Below are positions 40,394-49,204 of a DNA stretch of 64,000 nt, piece after piece. Where the stretch lies: contig JBEKPS010000004.1 in assembly GCA_049520515.1 (NCBI GenBank), positions 245,159 to 309,158 on the forward strand, in the 5' to 3' direction. Position 1 is the stretch's first letter. Each line of letters begins with the position of its first letter. Position numbers and translations under genes: made by a program. The notes below the pieces were generated by a model. That model ran no database searches and was not told the origin of the DNA. It saw only the letters and a list, made by a program, of their open reading frames with translations. Origin of the DNA: JAFAMS01 sp049520515 (GTDB lineage: Bacteria > Vulcanimicrobiota > Vulcanimicrobiia > Vulcanimicrobiales > Vulcanimicrobiaceae).

Positions 40394-41764
40394 ATGAGAT
40401 ATCTCTTCGCACTCCTCGGCGCCCTTGGACTTTCGATTCTCATCGCAGCGTGCGGCGCAAGCGTCGGTCCGACACCGGTCGGTGATACGGCCGGCGCCCC
40501 CGCGCAAACGCAGTCATCCCTGTCATATTCGGTCAACACATCGAAAACGTTCACGCTCGCGGCACCCCTGTTGGGTGGAAATACGGCTGCGATTCAGTTT
40601 GGGGCGGCGAGTTCGGGTGGGTCCTCGACTACTCTATTTACCGTCCTCGGATCCACGACAGAACCGAGCGGTTTGGCTCCGCTTTCGAGAGCACGAGCGG
40701 TCCCGGCTGCGCTCCGCAACGTGAAAGACTTCACGTACACGGCGCAGTGGTTTTACGACGTCATGGTCAGCACGAGCGTATCGTTTACGTTGGCGCCGGG
40801 GTGGAATGTCACCGTTGCGCAGCCGATTTCGGGCGCCAGCTATTTCCTCGCATTATACGACCCGAACGCTTCGGACTGGAATATCTATGCAACCGGCACG
40901 GCGCAAGGTACTCCGGGGCCGACGACCACAAACGTGGTCTATCTCTTTACGCCTGCGGCGAGCCCGAGTCCAATCGCGATTCCAACTGGCTCGCCGGGTG
41001 CGGTCTTTGCGCTCGTTGCAATTACCGGGACGACGCCGACGCCGGTTCCGACGCCGACGCCGCCGCCTGCTTCATTGCCGAACCTGATCGCTGATCCGAA
41101 CTTTGCAAGCGAAGGTGCTGCTGGGGCATGGACGCTGAATAGCACCACCGGCTGGACGCCGTGCTTCGATCCGGAAGCGACGCCGTCACCAGCGGCGACG
41201 TTGGCGCCTGCACCGACAATCACAACGGGCACGCAAGGCGGCACGGGACTACCGTACAACGGAAATACGTACGCTGCCTTGACCGGACAACAGCTGGGAC
41301 AGGTCACGGAGCCGCACGAACCGCGTGGCTCGCAAGGTATCTGCCAGACGATCACGGTCCCGACGAACCCGTATCTCTGGCTATACGTCGAGGAAGGCGG
41401 GAACGACAGTGGGGCTTACATCGCTCAGCGCGGGACGCTCATTCTCGGTGGATCGCTGGTGGCAGCATCGGGTTCAACGCCATCGAACCCGACCTACTAC
41501 GTCAGCGGAGCGACCGGCGAGGTGCCGCTCTTCAATGACTACACCTGTACAGGAAAAGCCACCGGACAAAGCTACGACAACTGCACGGGCTCGGATCAAC
41601 CGATCCAGTGGGTCATGAAGGGTCCCTATACGACGGTGCTACAGCCGTACGTGGGTCAACAGGCCGTATTGTATCTCGGCGTATGGGCGTCCTCATACTC
41701 AAGCTCCAAGAGTTACGGTGTCTACATGTATGTCGACGGCGTCGACCTCGTGAGTCAGCCTTAG
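40394..41764 (+). CDS. Lipoprotein coupled to the TonB receptor
   Basis: 456 residues, starting at the base after the receptor stop. Lipobox ILIAACG. Residues 30-200 are beta-rich; a linker PTPVPTPTPPPAS (about 216-228) leads to a second beta-sandwich-like region (LIADPNFASEGAAGAWTLNS..), reminiscent of carbohydrate-binding-type jelly rolls. It likely sits on the outer membrane and captures ligand for the receptor (inference). Followed by a strong terminator-like hairpin that overlaps the next gene's start. Confidence 0.7.
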   Translation: MRYLFALLGALGLSILIAACGASVGPTPVGDTAGAPAQTQSSLSYSVNTSKTFTLAAPLLGGNTAAIQFGAASSGGSSTTLFTVLGSTTEPSGLAPLSRARAVPAALRNVKDFTYTAQWFYDVMVSTSVSFTLAPGWNVTVAQPISGASYFLALYDPNASDWNIYATGTAQGTPGPTTTNVVYLFTPAASPSPIAIPTGSPGAVFALVAITGTTPTPVPTPTPPPASLPNLIADPNFASEGAAGAWTLNSTTGWTPCFDPEATPSPAATLAPAPTITTGTQGGTGLPYNGNTYAALTGQQLGQVTEPHEPRGSQGICQTITVPTNPYLWLYVEEGGNDSGAYIAQRGTLILGGSLVAASGSTPSNPTYYVSGATGEVPLFNDYTCTGKATGQSYDNCTGSDQPIQWVMKGPYTTVLQPYVGQQAVLYLGVWASSYSSSKSYGVYMYVDGVDLVSQP

Positions 41765-41793
41765 CGGCAGGAGCCGTAGACTCAAACCACTGA

Positions 41794-41840
41794 GGAGAGT
41801 CCCCGTGATGCAAAACGTGTTACGGGGACTCTCCGTTTTT
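41794..41840 (+). terminator. Terminator-like hairpin overlapping the start of the next gene
   Basis: GGAGAGTCCCCGT (41794-41806) pairs perfectly with ACGGGGACTCTCC (41822-41834), a 13-bp stem with a 15-base loop, followed by G and five T. It has all marks of an intrinsic terminator for the receptor-lipoprotein unit, yet it encloses the ribosome site and start codons (GTG 41805, ATG 41808) of the hydrolase gene. Confidence 0.7.
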
Positions 41841-42866
41841 GTCGCTGCGTTGCTTATCGCGGGCGTCACCGCGTGTCCGGTTGGTGCGCAGAAAGAAGAT
41901 GATCCGCACTACAAGCCTGTGAAGCATGTCGGCGATCGGGAATTTCTCGTGCAAGCGCCCGAGGGTTCGGGAATCATCCACTACTTTGCAACCGGTTCGC
42001 TCGACGGCTCGACGACCGCGACACGGGCATTGATCAATATCACCGGCCTGCTGCGCAACAGCGACGAGTACGAGAAGACGGGCGAAGAAGCAATCGCCGC
42101 AGCTGGTGCCGGCGCGGACACGATTCTGATTACGCCGCAGTTCCTCGCGCAGATCGACGTGACCGGGCATTCGCTTCCGGCAAGTACGATTCGCTGGGAC
42201 GTCCAGACATGGCTCGATGGACTACCTGCGATCGGCCCTGCGCCGATCAGCGGGTTCTCCGTGCTCGATGCGATCGCGAAGCGGCTTGCGGATCGCTCGC
42301 GCTTTCCGGCGATCCACGAGATCGTCTTCGTAGGGCATTCCGCCGGCGGCCAGATGATTCAACGCTACGCCGTCGTCGGCAAAGCCCCGGATGATCTTGC
42401 GGCATCCGGGATTGCGATTCGCTTCGTCGTGGCGAACCCGTCGTCGTATCTCTACTTTGATTCGTACCGCCCGGTGCCGAGCATTGAAGCGACGTGTCCG
42501 AAATTCAACAGCTGGAAGTACGGGATGGACAATCTGCCGCCGTACGTGACGCTCGACGCTGCGACGCTCGAAGCGCGTTACGTCAAGCGGCGCGTTACCT
42601 ACTTGCTTGGACAGCTCGACACCAATCCGAATCATCCGGTCCTCGATAAAAGCTGTATGGGTGAAACCGAAGGGCCATACCGATTGGCGCGCGGGCTATC
42701 ATTCGCGCAATATCTGCGAACGCGGCATCCGTCCGGCACAAATCAAGACGTCGCCCAAGTCGCGGACGTCGATCACGACGCGCACGGGATGTTCACGTCG
42801 ACCTGCGGCGTTGCGGTGATCTTTCAGCGCCCCCGCACCGGCTGCGCTGTCAACGCGAAGATTTGA
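41805..42866 (+). CDS. Secreted alpha/beta hydrolase
   Basis: 353 residues (or one fewer from ATG 41808). Signal peptide VLRGLSVFVAALLIAGVTAC with a possible lipobox. Nucleophile elbow GHSAGG (Ser in IVFVGHSAGGQMIQRYA), an acid likely in the LLGQLDTNPNHP region, and the catalytic His in DVDHDAHGMFTS. The layout is that of secreted esterases or polyester depolymerase-like enzymes; substrate unknown. Its start lies inside a terminator-like hairpin. It overlaps the glycosyltransferase gene by 4 bp. Confidence 0.75.
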   Translation: MMQNVLRGLSVFVAALLIAGVTACPVGAQKEDDPHYKPVKHVGDREFLVQAPEGSGIIHYFATGSLDGSTTATRALINITGLLRNSDEYEKTGEEAIAAAGAGADTILITPQFLAQIDVTGHSLPASTIRWDVQTWLDGLPAIGPAPISGFSVLDAIAKRLADRSRFPAIHEIVFVGHSAGGQMIQRYAVVGKAPDDLAASGIAIRFVVANPSSYLYFDSYRPVPSIEATCPKFNSWKYGMDNLPPYVTLDAATLEARYVKRRVTYLLGQLDTNPNHPVLDKSCMGETEGPYRLARGLSFAQYLRTRHPSGTNQDVAQVADVDHDAHGMFTSTCGVAVIFQRPRTGCAVNAKI

Positions 42867-43654
42867 AGATCAGCTGCCTGATGGTGACACCCGCCGAGCC
42901 ACTGCGCTTGCCGATGCTCGAGCGCAGTGTTGCCGCCTATTGCGCACAGACGTACGAAAGCAAAGAGCTGGTCATCGTCACGGACGGTCCGAGCCAAGCG
43001 GTCGATGCGATCGATGCGCACGTACGAGGGCTGAATCGTGGGGACATACGCGTTGTGCGTTGCGACGAGCGGCGCTCGCTGGGCGCGTTGCGCAATCGCA
43101 GCTGTGAGGCGGCATCCGGCGAGCTGCTCTGCCAGTGGGACGACGACGACATCTATCATCCGCGCCGGCTCACCGAACAGTACGACGCCCTCGTGCAGCG
43201 CCAAGCTGAATGCGTGTATCTCGAAGACACGCTGCAGTTCATCGTCGCCTCGCGTCAGCTCTATTGGCTGAATTGGCACGCGACGGAGGCGCGCGCGCAT
43301 CCGGGGACATTGCTCTGCCGGCGCGCATCGCAACCGCGTTATCCCGAGAAGGGAGAGCTTGCCGAGCGCGGTGAGGATTTGGTCGTCTGTCTCGAGCTCC
43401 AAAAGCGGCCCGGTTTTGCGACGCTAGCCGGGAGGCCGTTCCTGTACATCTACGTGACGCACGACGTCAATAAATATCCGCGCGAACATCACAACATGCT
43501 CGCGCAGACACTTGCGATCTCGCAAGGCCTACTGCAGCGGCGCGAACGCGAGCTTCGGGATGGACTAAAAGATCTGGATTTTGGTCCGGGCGACGTCTCG
43601 ATTGAAGGAACCAACGGTCAAGCGTTCACTTTGAACGAAAACCGGTCTTCGTAG
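42863..43654 (+). CDS. Family 2 glycosyltransferase
   Basis: 263 residues, TTG start overlapping the hydrolase stop. GT-A features: ISCLMVTPAEPLRLPMLERSVAAYCAQTYESKELVIVTDGPS, RSLGALRNRSCEAASGELLCQWDDDDIYHPRRLTEQY with the metal-binding acidic cluster. It transfers a sugar from a nucleotide sugar, probably in the cytoplasm. It opens the glycosyltransferase/SGNH/lipoyl/transglutaminase cluster. The 3' end overlaps the convergent transglutaminase gene by 37 bp. Confidence 0.8.
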   Translation: MKISCLMVTPAEPLRLPMLERSVAAYCAQTYESKELVIVTDGPSQAVDAIDAHVRGLNRGDIRVVRCDERRSLGALRNRSCEAASGELLCQWDDDDIYHPRRLTEQYDALVQRQAECVYLEDTLQFIVASRQLYWLNWHATEARAHPGTLLCRRASQPRYPEKGELAERGEDLVVCLELQKRPGFATLAGRPFLYIYVTHDVNKYPREHHNMLAQTLAISQGLLQRRERELRDGLKDLDFGPGDVSIEGTNGQAFTLNENRSS

Positions 43655-44931
43655 ACGAGCGCTCCGGTCTCGACGGAAAAGAGTCCGAAGGCGGCGCCGT
43701 TGTCGATGGGCCGTGACAGCACGTGCCACGCCCTCGGAAATTGTACCGAGGGAAATCCGGTGAACACGCGCGGCAACATCTCCGTTGACATCCGCGCGTC
43801 GAGCTTGCCGAAGAATGTGTCGCGCCACGCCGCATCGCGACCACGCAACGAAAGGTCCCAGCAGATCAGATCGAACGGCAGCCAACCGTTGTCTTCGGTC
43901 CAGACTTCCGCCCAGTAATGGTAGTAGGGGACGGCGTAGAGCGCGTAGCCGCTGCGCACGCGTGCTGGTATTCCGCAAGTACGGCAGAGTGCGACGATCA
44001 GCGCGGCGCCAAGCCGGCAGTCAAATAAGCCCGTCTCGATCACCGAGTCGAGTGGATGTTCGCCGAGCGCATCATAATGTACGACGCCGAGTGTCATGTG
44101 CTCAAACATGTAGTTCCAAATATTCTGCATGGCGAGCATCGGGTCGCGTGCGCTCACGCCGAGCTTTTTTGCCAGCTCGGCAATGGGCGCGGTGATTTCA
44201 ATCAACTCTTCCCGTGAGCGCAGATAAAGCTCAAGGTCCTGCGTAGTCGCTGTCCCTCGATACCCACTGCGTGGGCACAGGCTTCGCTCGGGATGACAAC
44301 TGAAGGCAATATCTGCGCCGATCAAGACGGTCTTCTCTTGCGGCACCTTAACGTTTGCGACCATTCGGCCGGGTTCGATCCGCGTGTCGACTTCGGCGCC
44401 AGGAGTAACATGAACGTCCGGCACGACGCGAAGGTCGTATGTCGAAGCGCTTTCGCCGCTGCCAGCGTCTTCGAGTGGAAGCGGGAGATGGATACGAACG
44501 CGAGCGCCGGCGTCGTAGTGCGAAAGATTGATGTGACGTTCGAGGCGCACGTTAAAGCGGCGTGGCCAGGACCCGTTGCGCAGATCTTCGATGAGAGATC
44601 GCGCCGTCGCAACGTACGCGTGCTCCCAAAATTCATCCTCACCCGCAATGCCGCGCGCTTTCGCAAAGTTGATGACTTCGGCCGGATCGAATGCGCGCGA
44701 TGCCGCAGTGCCCTTGCGGAACGGTAGCCCGGCTGCAATCCAGCGTTCGAGTGCGCTCGTTGCCGCGTCACGCGCGGCTTGGGGTGCGTTGTGATACAGC
44801 TCTGCCCAACCTGCGATGCAAAGAAGATCGAGGATGCGGCTCTCGTCGACGCTCCGGTAGAAGTCGCTCGATGGCGACGCCAAAGGATTCACGTGCAACG
44901 GGCCGGATTCAGACAACGCGTTGATTTTCAT
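43618..44931 (-). CDS. Transglutaminase-like protein with in-frame repeat insertion
   Basis: Start at ATG 44931 (MKINALSESG..); an upstream ATG at 44961 shares bases with the divergent gene's start. About 437 residues. A beta-sandwich N-terminal region (FNVRLERHINLSHYDAGARVRIHLPLPL) is followed by a transglutaminase core with the Cys in GLFDCRLGAALIVALCR, His in YYHYWAEVW and Asp in LPFDLICWD. It may act as protease, amidase or cross-linker on peptides. Residues FSCHPERSLCPRSGYRGT (about 222-240) are encoded by a short dispersed-repeat-like insertion (44248-44299) that interrupts the linker in frame. Confidence 0.75.
   Translation of the reverse strand: MKINALSESGPLHVNPLASPSSDFYRSVDESRILDLLCIAGWAELYHNAPQAARDAATSALERWIAAGLPFRKGTAASRAFDPAEVINFAKARGIAGEDEFWEHAYVATARSLIEDLRNGSWPRRFNVRLERHINLSHYDAGARVRIHLPLPLEDAGSGESASTYDLRVVPDVHVTPGAEVDTRIEPGRMVANVKVPQEKTVLIGADIAFSCHPERSLCPRSGYRGTATTQDLELYLRSREELIEITAPIAELAKKLGVSARDPMLAMQNIWNYMFEHMTLGVVHYDALGEHPLDSVIETGLFDCRLGAALIVALCRTCGIPARVRSGYALYAVPYYHYWAEVWTEDNGWLPFDLICWDLSLRGRDAAWRDTFFGKLDARMSTEMLPRVFTGFPSVQFPRAWHVLSRPIDNGAAFGLFSVETGALVYEDRFSFKVNA
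44248..44299 (-). repeat. REP-like palindromic repeat inserted in the transglutaminase gene
   Basis: On the minus strand it begins TGTCATCCCGAGCGAAGC and contains CCCACGCAGTGGG, a perfect 5-bp stem with a 3-base loop, then a GTATCGAGGGACA end. Short elements starting GTCATCCCGAGCG and translating as CHPERS are a known type of intergenic repeat in many genomes; here one sits in frame inside a coding sequence. The 13-mer CCGAGCGAAGCCT recurs in the hairpin at 56330. Confidence 0.6.
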
Positions 44932-44959
44932 CCTGACGCTGCCCACGCTCAACCCGCAC

Positions 44960-45274
44960 ATGACGACCGCGGTGATTAAGGCTGTCCACGTACAGGAGGG
45001 CGCTCAGCTTCCAACCGGCGGGAAGTTTCTCGATGTGAGCGTCGACCTGACGAGCTACGCGGAACATGATTGTCCAGCGATCTCCTATTTTCGCATCGCA
45101 GTTCGGGAACGCGCATGGGTGCGGCGCGTAACGATTGCCGCGGGTGATGAAATCGTGCCGGGCACTGCGCTCGCGCATCTCAGCACAGACCCGGCCGAAG
45201 CTTTGGACGACGTGCCTTCGCGAGCGGCGCGCGTAAGTGTGGCCGGAATTCTGTATCAGCCGGAGTGGTGGTGA
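44960..45274 (+). CDS. Small lipoyl/biotinyl-like barrel protein lacking the modified lysine
   Basis: 104 residues from ATG 44960 (MTTAVIKAVHVQEGAQLPTGGKFLDVSVDL..). VQEGAQLPTGGK, VTIAAGDEIVPGTALAHLST and the tail AARVSVAGI follow the spacing of barrel-sandwich hybrid domains of lipoyl/biotinyl type, but no EThK or MKM motif is present. Cys51 in HDCPAISYFRIAVRERAWVRR is a notable conserved-looking block. It overlaps the SGNH gene at 45265 by 10 bp and is divergent from the transglutaminase gene. Function unknown. Confidence 0.55.
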   Translation: MTTAVIKAVHVQEGAQLPTGGKFLDVSVDLTSYAEHDCPAISYFRIAVRERAWVRRVTIAAGDEIVPGTALAHLSTDPAEALDDVPSRAARVSVAGILYQPEWW

Positions 45275-46608
45275 CGCCGCTTCGCGCCGGTCCGCTCGAT
45301 CCCAAGGGATTCGCGGTCCTTCGATCCGGGATTCGTTGGCTCGCAGACGAGGGTCGCAACTGCAAGCCGGGCGAGTTGCTCGCGTACTGCAACGTCGGCT
45401 TGGCTGCGACCACCCGTCAGGAGGTCATGCCGTTCCGCGAAGAATGGCGCGATCTTCAGGTTGCGTTTCTCTCGCCCGGAAGCGGGCGGCTGCGAAAGGC
45501 CGACGTCTCGCGGGGCGGGTTTCTTGATCGGCATCAGCACCACAATCATTGGGAAAGCGATTTGACGATCGGCAATCTGGAATTGCGCCCAGGGGAAAAG
45601 CCGATGGCACCATCCAGTGGCTTCATGCAGCTGCGCTTCTTTGCCGGCCGGCGCGCGACGCAGCTCGCGGATTCGCCATCCGGTTTGCTCACCGGCTGGT
45701 ACGATCGCGCGCGTACATGGCACGCTGATGTTTCCGGTCCATTCACGACCGTGCTGAGCCTCGGTATTTGCGAGCAGACCGGAATCTTTCGTGGTGAAAA
45801 GGATGCATTTTGGGAGCTCGCAGCCCTGCTTTCACCATTGACGCACGTCGTCTGGAGTTCGGATGACTCGCTCGTTCCGACGGTTCGCGTCCTGCTCGAA
45901 CAATTACAGCGCACGCCCGGACAGCAGCGCGAGATCGAAGCCGATGCCGCTGCTGCGCTCGCAGCGTTATCGCCGGCCCCAACGGGAGCGGACTGGTTCC
46001 TGATTGGTGGTGCGCTTGCGGCTTTGGCACGTTCGCCGCTGGAAGAATCCTACAATCTGCTCACTCGTGGCGGAATCGTACGCGCGGGGCCGGCCGATAT
46101 TGTCGTGCTCTCGCTGAATGCCGAACTTGCGCACGCATTTCGCCATCGGCGTCTCGGCTATACGTTTACAGTGCACGGCTATCGTCAGGTCGAGCTTTCT
46201 CCCGCATTAAAAACCTGGCTCAAATCGGATTTCGACGTGGTAACGCGTTCGGCTGCGGATGTGAGGAAGGATTACTACGAGCTCATCGATGCCGTGCGCG
46301 CTCGCCGTCCGGCGCGATTCGTCGTGCTCAACTCGTTCTCGAGCTCGATCGGCGACGAGGTCGTTAATTACGCCGCGTTCGACCGACCGATGAGTAACCT
46401 CGTTGCGTCAGTCCGCGCGAAAGAACTGAACTTGATGCTCTACGATCTTGCGCGCGAACGTGACGTCGCGATCGTCGATACCGACGAACTCGTTGCGATG
46501 CTCGGAGCGCAGCATCATTTGCCGGACGGTGTCCATCAAAGCGGCCTGGTGCAAGGGAAGCTTCGCGAGCGAATCGCACAGATCGTCAACGAGCGTATCG
46601 CCGGCTAG
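45265..46608 (+). CDS. Large SGNH-hydrolase-like protein
   Basis: 447 residues. The N-terminal half (LRAGPLDPKGFAVLRSGIRWLADEGRNCKPGELLAYCNV..) looks like a further barrel or scaffold domain with His-rich RHQHHNHW. The C-terminal half resembles SGNH-type esterase folds: ADIVVLSLNAELAHAFRHRRLG, PARFVVLNSFSS, LMLYDLARERDVAIVDTDELV, and LPDGVHQSGLVQGKLRERI near the end, where the usual DxxH appears as DGVH. The catalytic Ser is not clear. Related C-terminal halves recur at 46904 and 48438. Possible role: O-acyl transfer or removal on a glycan or peptide (inference). Confidence 0.6.
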   Translation: MVVTPLRAGPLDPKGFAVLRSGIRWLADEGRNCKPGELLAYCNVGLAATTRQEVMPFREEWRDLQVAFLSPGSGRLRKADVSRGGFLDRHQHHNHWESDLTIGNLELRPGEKPMAPSSGFMQLRFFAGRRATQLADSPSGLLTGWYDRARTWHADVSGPFTTVLSLGICEQTGIFRGEKDAFWELAALLSPLTHVVWSSDDSLVPTVRVLLEQLQRTPGQQREIEADAAAALAALSPAPTGADWFLIGGALAALARSPLEESYNLLTRGGIVRAGPADIVVLSLNAELAHAFRHRRLGYTFTVHGYRQVELSPALKTWLKSDFDVVTRSAADVRKDYYELIDAVRARRPARFVVLNSFSSSIGDEVVNYAAFDRPMSNLVASVRAKELNLMLYDLARERDVAIVDTDELVAMLGAQHHLPDGVHQSGLVQGKLRERIAQIVNERIAG

Positions 46609-46907
46609 GCGATTTCGAAGCGCGCTTCCCAAATCGGCAGACCGTCCGCGGATTCCGGAAGCGCGCCATCAGGTTCGTCGCTGAAAATTGCCAGCACGTC
46701 TCCGAGCTTGCGCCATTCGCCGGCGTTACACGTGATGCGCCGCAACACGCCGGCCTGATGCGCGCGAACCTCGACGATGACTTTGTGCGTCTCGAGCTCG
46801 ACGATCAGGTCGCCGGCGATAACGGCATCGCCGGGATCGGCGTGCCATTCCAGCAACCGGACATCGACGGCTTCTTTCGTCCCGCCCACGACGAGTGCGT
46901 ACGTCAC
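46605..46907 (-). CDS. Free-standing lipoyl/biotinyl-domain protein
   Basis: 100 residues, a single lipoyl-type barrel: VRLLEWHADPGDAVIAGDLIVELETHKVIVEVRAHQAGVLRRITCNAGEWRKLGDVLAIFSDEP. The modified lysine position is Lys42 in ETHKVIVEVRA, as in E2 lipoyl domains (ETDKxxxEV). No catalytic E2 domain and no other dehydrogenase subunit is near. It sits between SGNH-like genes, so it may act as a swinging carrier for an acyl or other group in this cluster. Overlaps neighbours on both sides by 4 bp (46605-46608 and 46904-46907). Confidence 0.75.
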   Translation of the reverse strand: MTYALVVGGTKEAVDVRLLEWHADPGDAVIAGDLIVELETHKVIVEVRAHQAGVLRRITCNAGEWRKLGDVLAIFSDEPDGALPESADGLPIWEARFEIA

Positions 46908-47491
46908 GACTGCGCGGCCTTCGCTTGGTACGCGCGGTCGTAGAGCGCGCGCGCTTGCTCGATTGTCTCGGCCGGAACGTGATCCTCGAACGCTCCCGCA
47001 GCGAGCAGCGTTTTCACGATAATATATGCGGCGATCTCGCGCGCTGCACTACCCTCGAGGCGGTAACTGCTTTCGAGCGGTCGCGCACCGATATCAGCGA
47101 ACTGCCGGTCGAAGTCGATGACGCCGATGTCCAAGTCGTGCGAGAGTTCGATGGCGAGCAGGTTGAGACGGCGAAGTCGCTCGAGTTTTGCTGCATCGTC
47201 GTCGCAGGCGCGGAAAATCGTACAAAGGTACACGGCCGTTCGACTTGCGACGAGCCTGCCGAGCTCGTCGCGAATGCGGCCTTCGACCCGGTCGAGTGGC
47301 TCGACCGTCCCGTCGAGCTCCCGAAGCAACGAGACGATGGAAATATCAGGCTGCCGTGTCGGATCGAGGCGCAGGTCGCATTCGATCTTCCATTCCTTTT
47401 CACTCGCCCGTACGAACAGCTGGCGCATCTGCTCGACCGCGAGCACTAGCGCATTCCCTTCGTTTTCGGTCACGGCTGCGGCGATCAGCAT
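46904..47491 (-). CDS. Small SGNH-like protein
   Basis: Start at ATG 47491 (MLIAAAVTENEGNALVLAVEQ..), overlapping the preceding GT gene stop; about 195 residues. DISIVSLLRELDGTV, TAVYLCTIFRACDDDAAKLERLRRLNLLAIELSHDLDIGVIDFDRQF have the strand-helix order of SGNH hydrolases and resemble the halves at 45265 and 48438, but the Ser-Gly-Asn-His residues are not evident. The start is followed by the lipoyl gene with 4-bp overlap, showing a tight operon. Confidence 0.55.
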   Translation of the reverse strand: MLIAAAVTENEGNALVLAVEQMRQLFVRASEKEWKIECDLRLDPTRQPDISIVSLLRELDGTVEPLDRVEGRIRDELGRLVASRTAVYLCTIFRACDDDAAKLERLRRLNLLAIELSHDLDIGVIDFDRQFADIGARPLESSYRLEGSAAREIAAYIIVKTLLAAGAFEDHVPAETIEQARALYDRAYQAKAAQS

Positions 47492-48441
47492 CGCGCTGCG
47501 GCGGCTTCGAGCTCGGGAAGCGAAAGAATGCGTTCGTCCGCTGGTATCGTCGAGTCGGGTGCGAGCGATGCCCACAGCACCGGCAAGAGCTTCACGACCG
47601 GCACGGGGTGAGCGCGATAGAAGATGTCTTCCCATGCGCGTTCCTCGAGTGGATTGCGCGTCGCGCCGTGGATCAGATGATACGTCCGTGCTCCGGGAAC
47701 GGGGACGACGCGCAAACCTTGCGCGCAGAGACGCAGCGCCAGCTCGCGGTGTTCGTTGAGATCAAGCGCTTCGAGAAATCCGCCGGCTTCGAGAAAGTGC
47801 GCGCTCTCGACGGAAAAATTGCTTCCGCTGGCCGCGGCCCACAAGACGCTCGAATCGGGATGGTTGAGCAGCGCATCCATCTCGAGCTCGTAAACGCGGC
47901 GCGCTCCCGAGCCCGGATAGATTCCGGGTGAGGCGCGCCGGTCGACGGATGCAAAGTCGCGCAAGATCGCGTCGCGCGTAATACGCATTCGCTCGACCTC
48001 GCTGTGTGGGCGCTGCGAGAGCGTCTGTTCCTCGCCCGGCCACGGTTCGAGCGTTTCGGGATCGCGCACGAGACGCGTCGAGCGAATGTGGAACGTTTCT
48101 CCTCGCCCAGCTACGCCCGCCGTCGCGTGCACCGCAACGTGCCGTTCGACGAATTGCGGGTTCGCAAGCGTATCGCCGTCCAGAAAGATCAAAAGATCGC
48201 CGGTAGCCGCGCGTGCGCCGGCGTTCGATGCGGCAGAGCGTCCGCGGGCACTCGCATGCTCGACGCTCACGAGGTCGACCCAATCTGCGGCTTCGCGCAC
48301 GACCTCGCGCGTATCGTCCGACGAGCCGTCGTTAACGACGACGACTTGCGCAGAGACTGTTTGCGCCGCGAGCGAGGTCAGCGTCAAACGCAGACGCCGC
48401 GCCTCGTCTTTCGTGCGAATGACGACGCTCGCGCGCATCAA
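47485..48441 (-). CDS. Family 2 glycosyltransferase
   Basis: 318 residues. ASVVIRTKDEARRLRLTLTSLAAQTVSAQVVVVNDGSSDDTREVV is the nucleotide-sugar site; GDLLIFLDGDTLANPQFVERHVA holds the DxD-type motif; a C-terminal ALDLNEHRELALRLCAQGLRVVPVPGARTYHLIHG follows the catalytic ED-like region. It overlaps the upstream SGNH gene by 4 bp. Part of the 46.6-50.0 kb minus-strand operon. Confidence 0.8.
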   Translation of the reverse strand: MMRASVVIRTKDEARRLRLTLTSLAAQTVSAQVVVVNDGSSDDTREVVREAADWVDLVSVEHASARGRSAASNAGARAATGDLLIFLDGDTLANPQFVERHVAVHATAGVAGRGETFHIRSTRLVRDPETLEPWPGEEQTLSQRPHSEVERMRITRDAILRDFASVDRRASPGIYPGSGARRVYELEMDALLNHPDSSVLWAAASGSNFSVESAHFLEAGGFLEALDLNEHRELALRLCAQGLRVVPVPGARTYHLIHGATRNPLEERAWEDIFYRAHPVPVVKLLPVLWASLAPDSTIPADERILSLPELEAAAARC

Positions 48442-49157
48442 AAGAGATCGAGCTCTTCGAGCGCGTCGACGAACTCGTTTGCGACGAGGCGAGCGCCCTC
48501 TGGGGTCAAGTGGAGCGTGTCGATTTTCGTGCGATCGGCGCCCGCGCGAGCGACGAGCGTGTCGACGTCGACGATCGAGATGCCGGTCCGTTCCGAAACA
48601 TCGATCAAGCCCAGATTGAATCGCCGGATACGCGCCGAGAGACTTTCCGGAAACTCGGCATAATTGCGGACCGATTCTCCGGGAACGACACTGGACACGT
48701 TATAGACGAGGATCGGGGCATCGTTAGTGCTGCGGATGCGCCCGATTATGCGCTCGAGATTGCGCATCGCGCTCTCGACGTCGAGCATGCCGAGGAATGA
48801 AAAATTTCCTTGCAGCCAGTTGCGATCGGCCGCCGGCCACGATTCTTGGTTGCTCGGATACAGCACGTAGCCGCCGCTCTTGTGACGGTAGAGCGCGGTC
48901 ATGATGTCCGGTTGAATCGATAAGACGTACGCATCGGCTTTTGTCTCGAAGAGCGCAGCGCTGAACTGTACCTCGGGGACATACGGTTCCAGCAATGCCC
49001 GGCGCGCTTCTAATTCCTCCGCTACGGCGCCCGTTGCCATCAAGAGCGCGTCCGAGCGCGTATAGAGTTCGTGGCGGATCCGCAACGTGCATTCGGGGAA
49101 ACGTGCGCGGACGATTTCGTTCACGCCGTTCCATGCGAGCGCCCCACCGAGACGCAA
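48438..49157 (-). CDS. SGNH-hydrolase-like protein
   Basis: 239 residues from TTG 49157. The frame stays open upstream and reads TVFAKGNLDVRDSLHSL before this point, so the true start may be a CTG at 49208-49206 overlapping the methyltransferase stop. Landmarks: the glycine-rich LRLGGALAWNGVNEIVR, PILVYNVSSVVPGE, FNLGLIDVSERTGISIVDVDTLVARAG and a C-terminal DTLHLTPEGARLVANEF with the SGNH-type DxxHLTxEG block (catalytic His). It may be an O-acyl esterase or acyltransferase of the cluster. Confidence 0.65.
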   Translation of the reverse strand: MRLGGALAWNGVNEIVRARFPECTLRIRHELYTRSDALLMATGAVAEELEARRALLEPYVPEVQFSAALFETKADAYVLSIQPDIMTALYRHKSGGYVLYPSNQESWPAADRNWLQGNFSFLGMLDVESAMRNLERIIGRIRSTNDAPILVYNVSSVVPGESVRNYAEFPESLSARIRRFNLGLIDVSERTGISIVDVDTLVARAGADRTKIDTLHLTPEGARLVANEFVDALEELDLF

Positions 49158-49204
49158 TGAATGCAGAGAATCGCGTACGTCGAGATTCCCCTTCGCAAAG
49201 ACAG

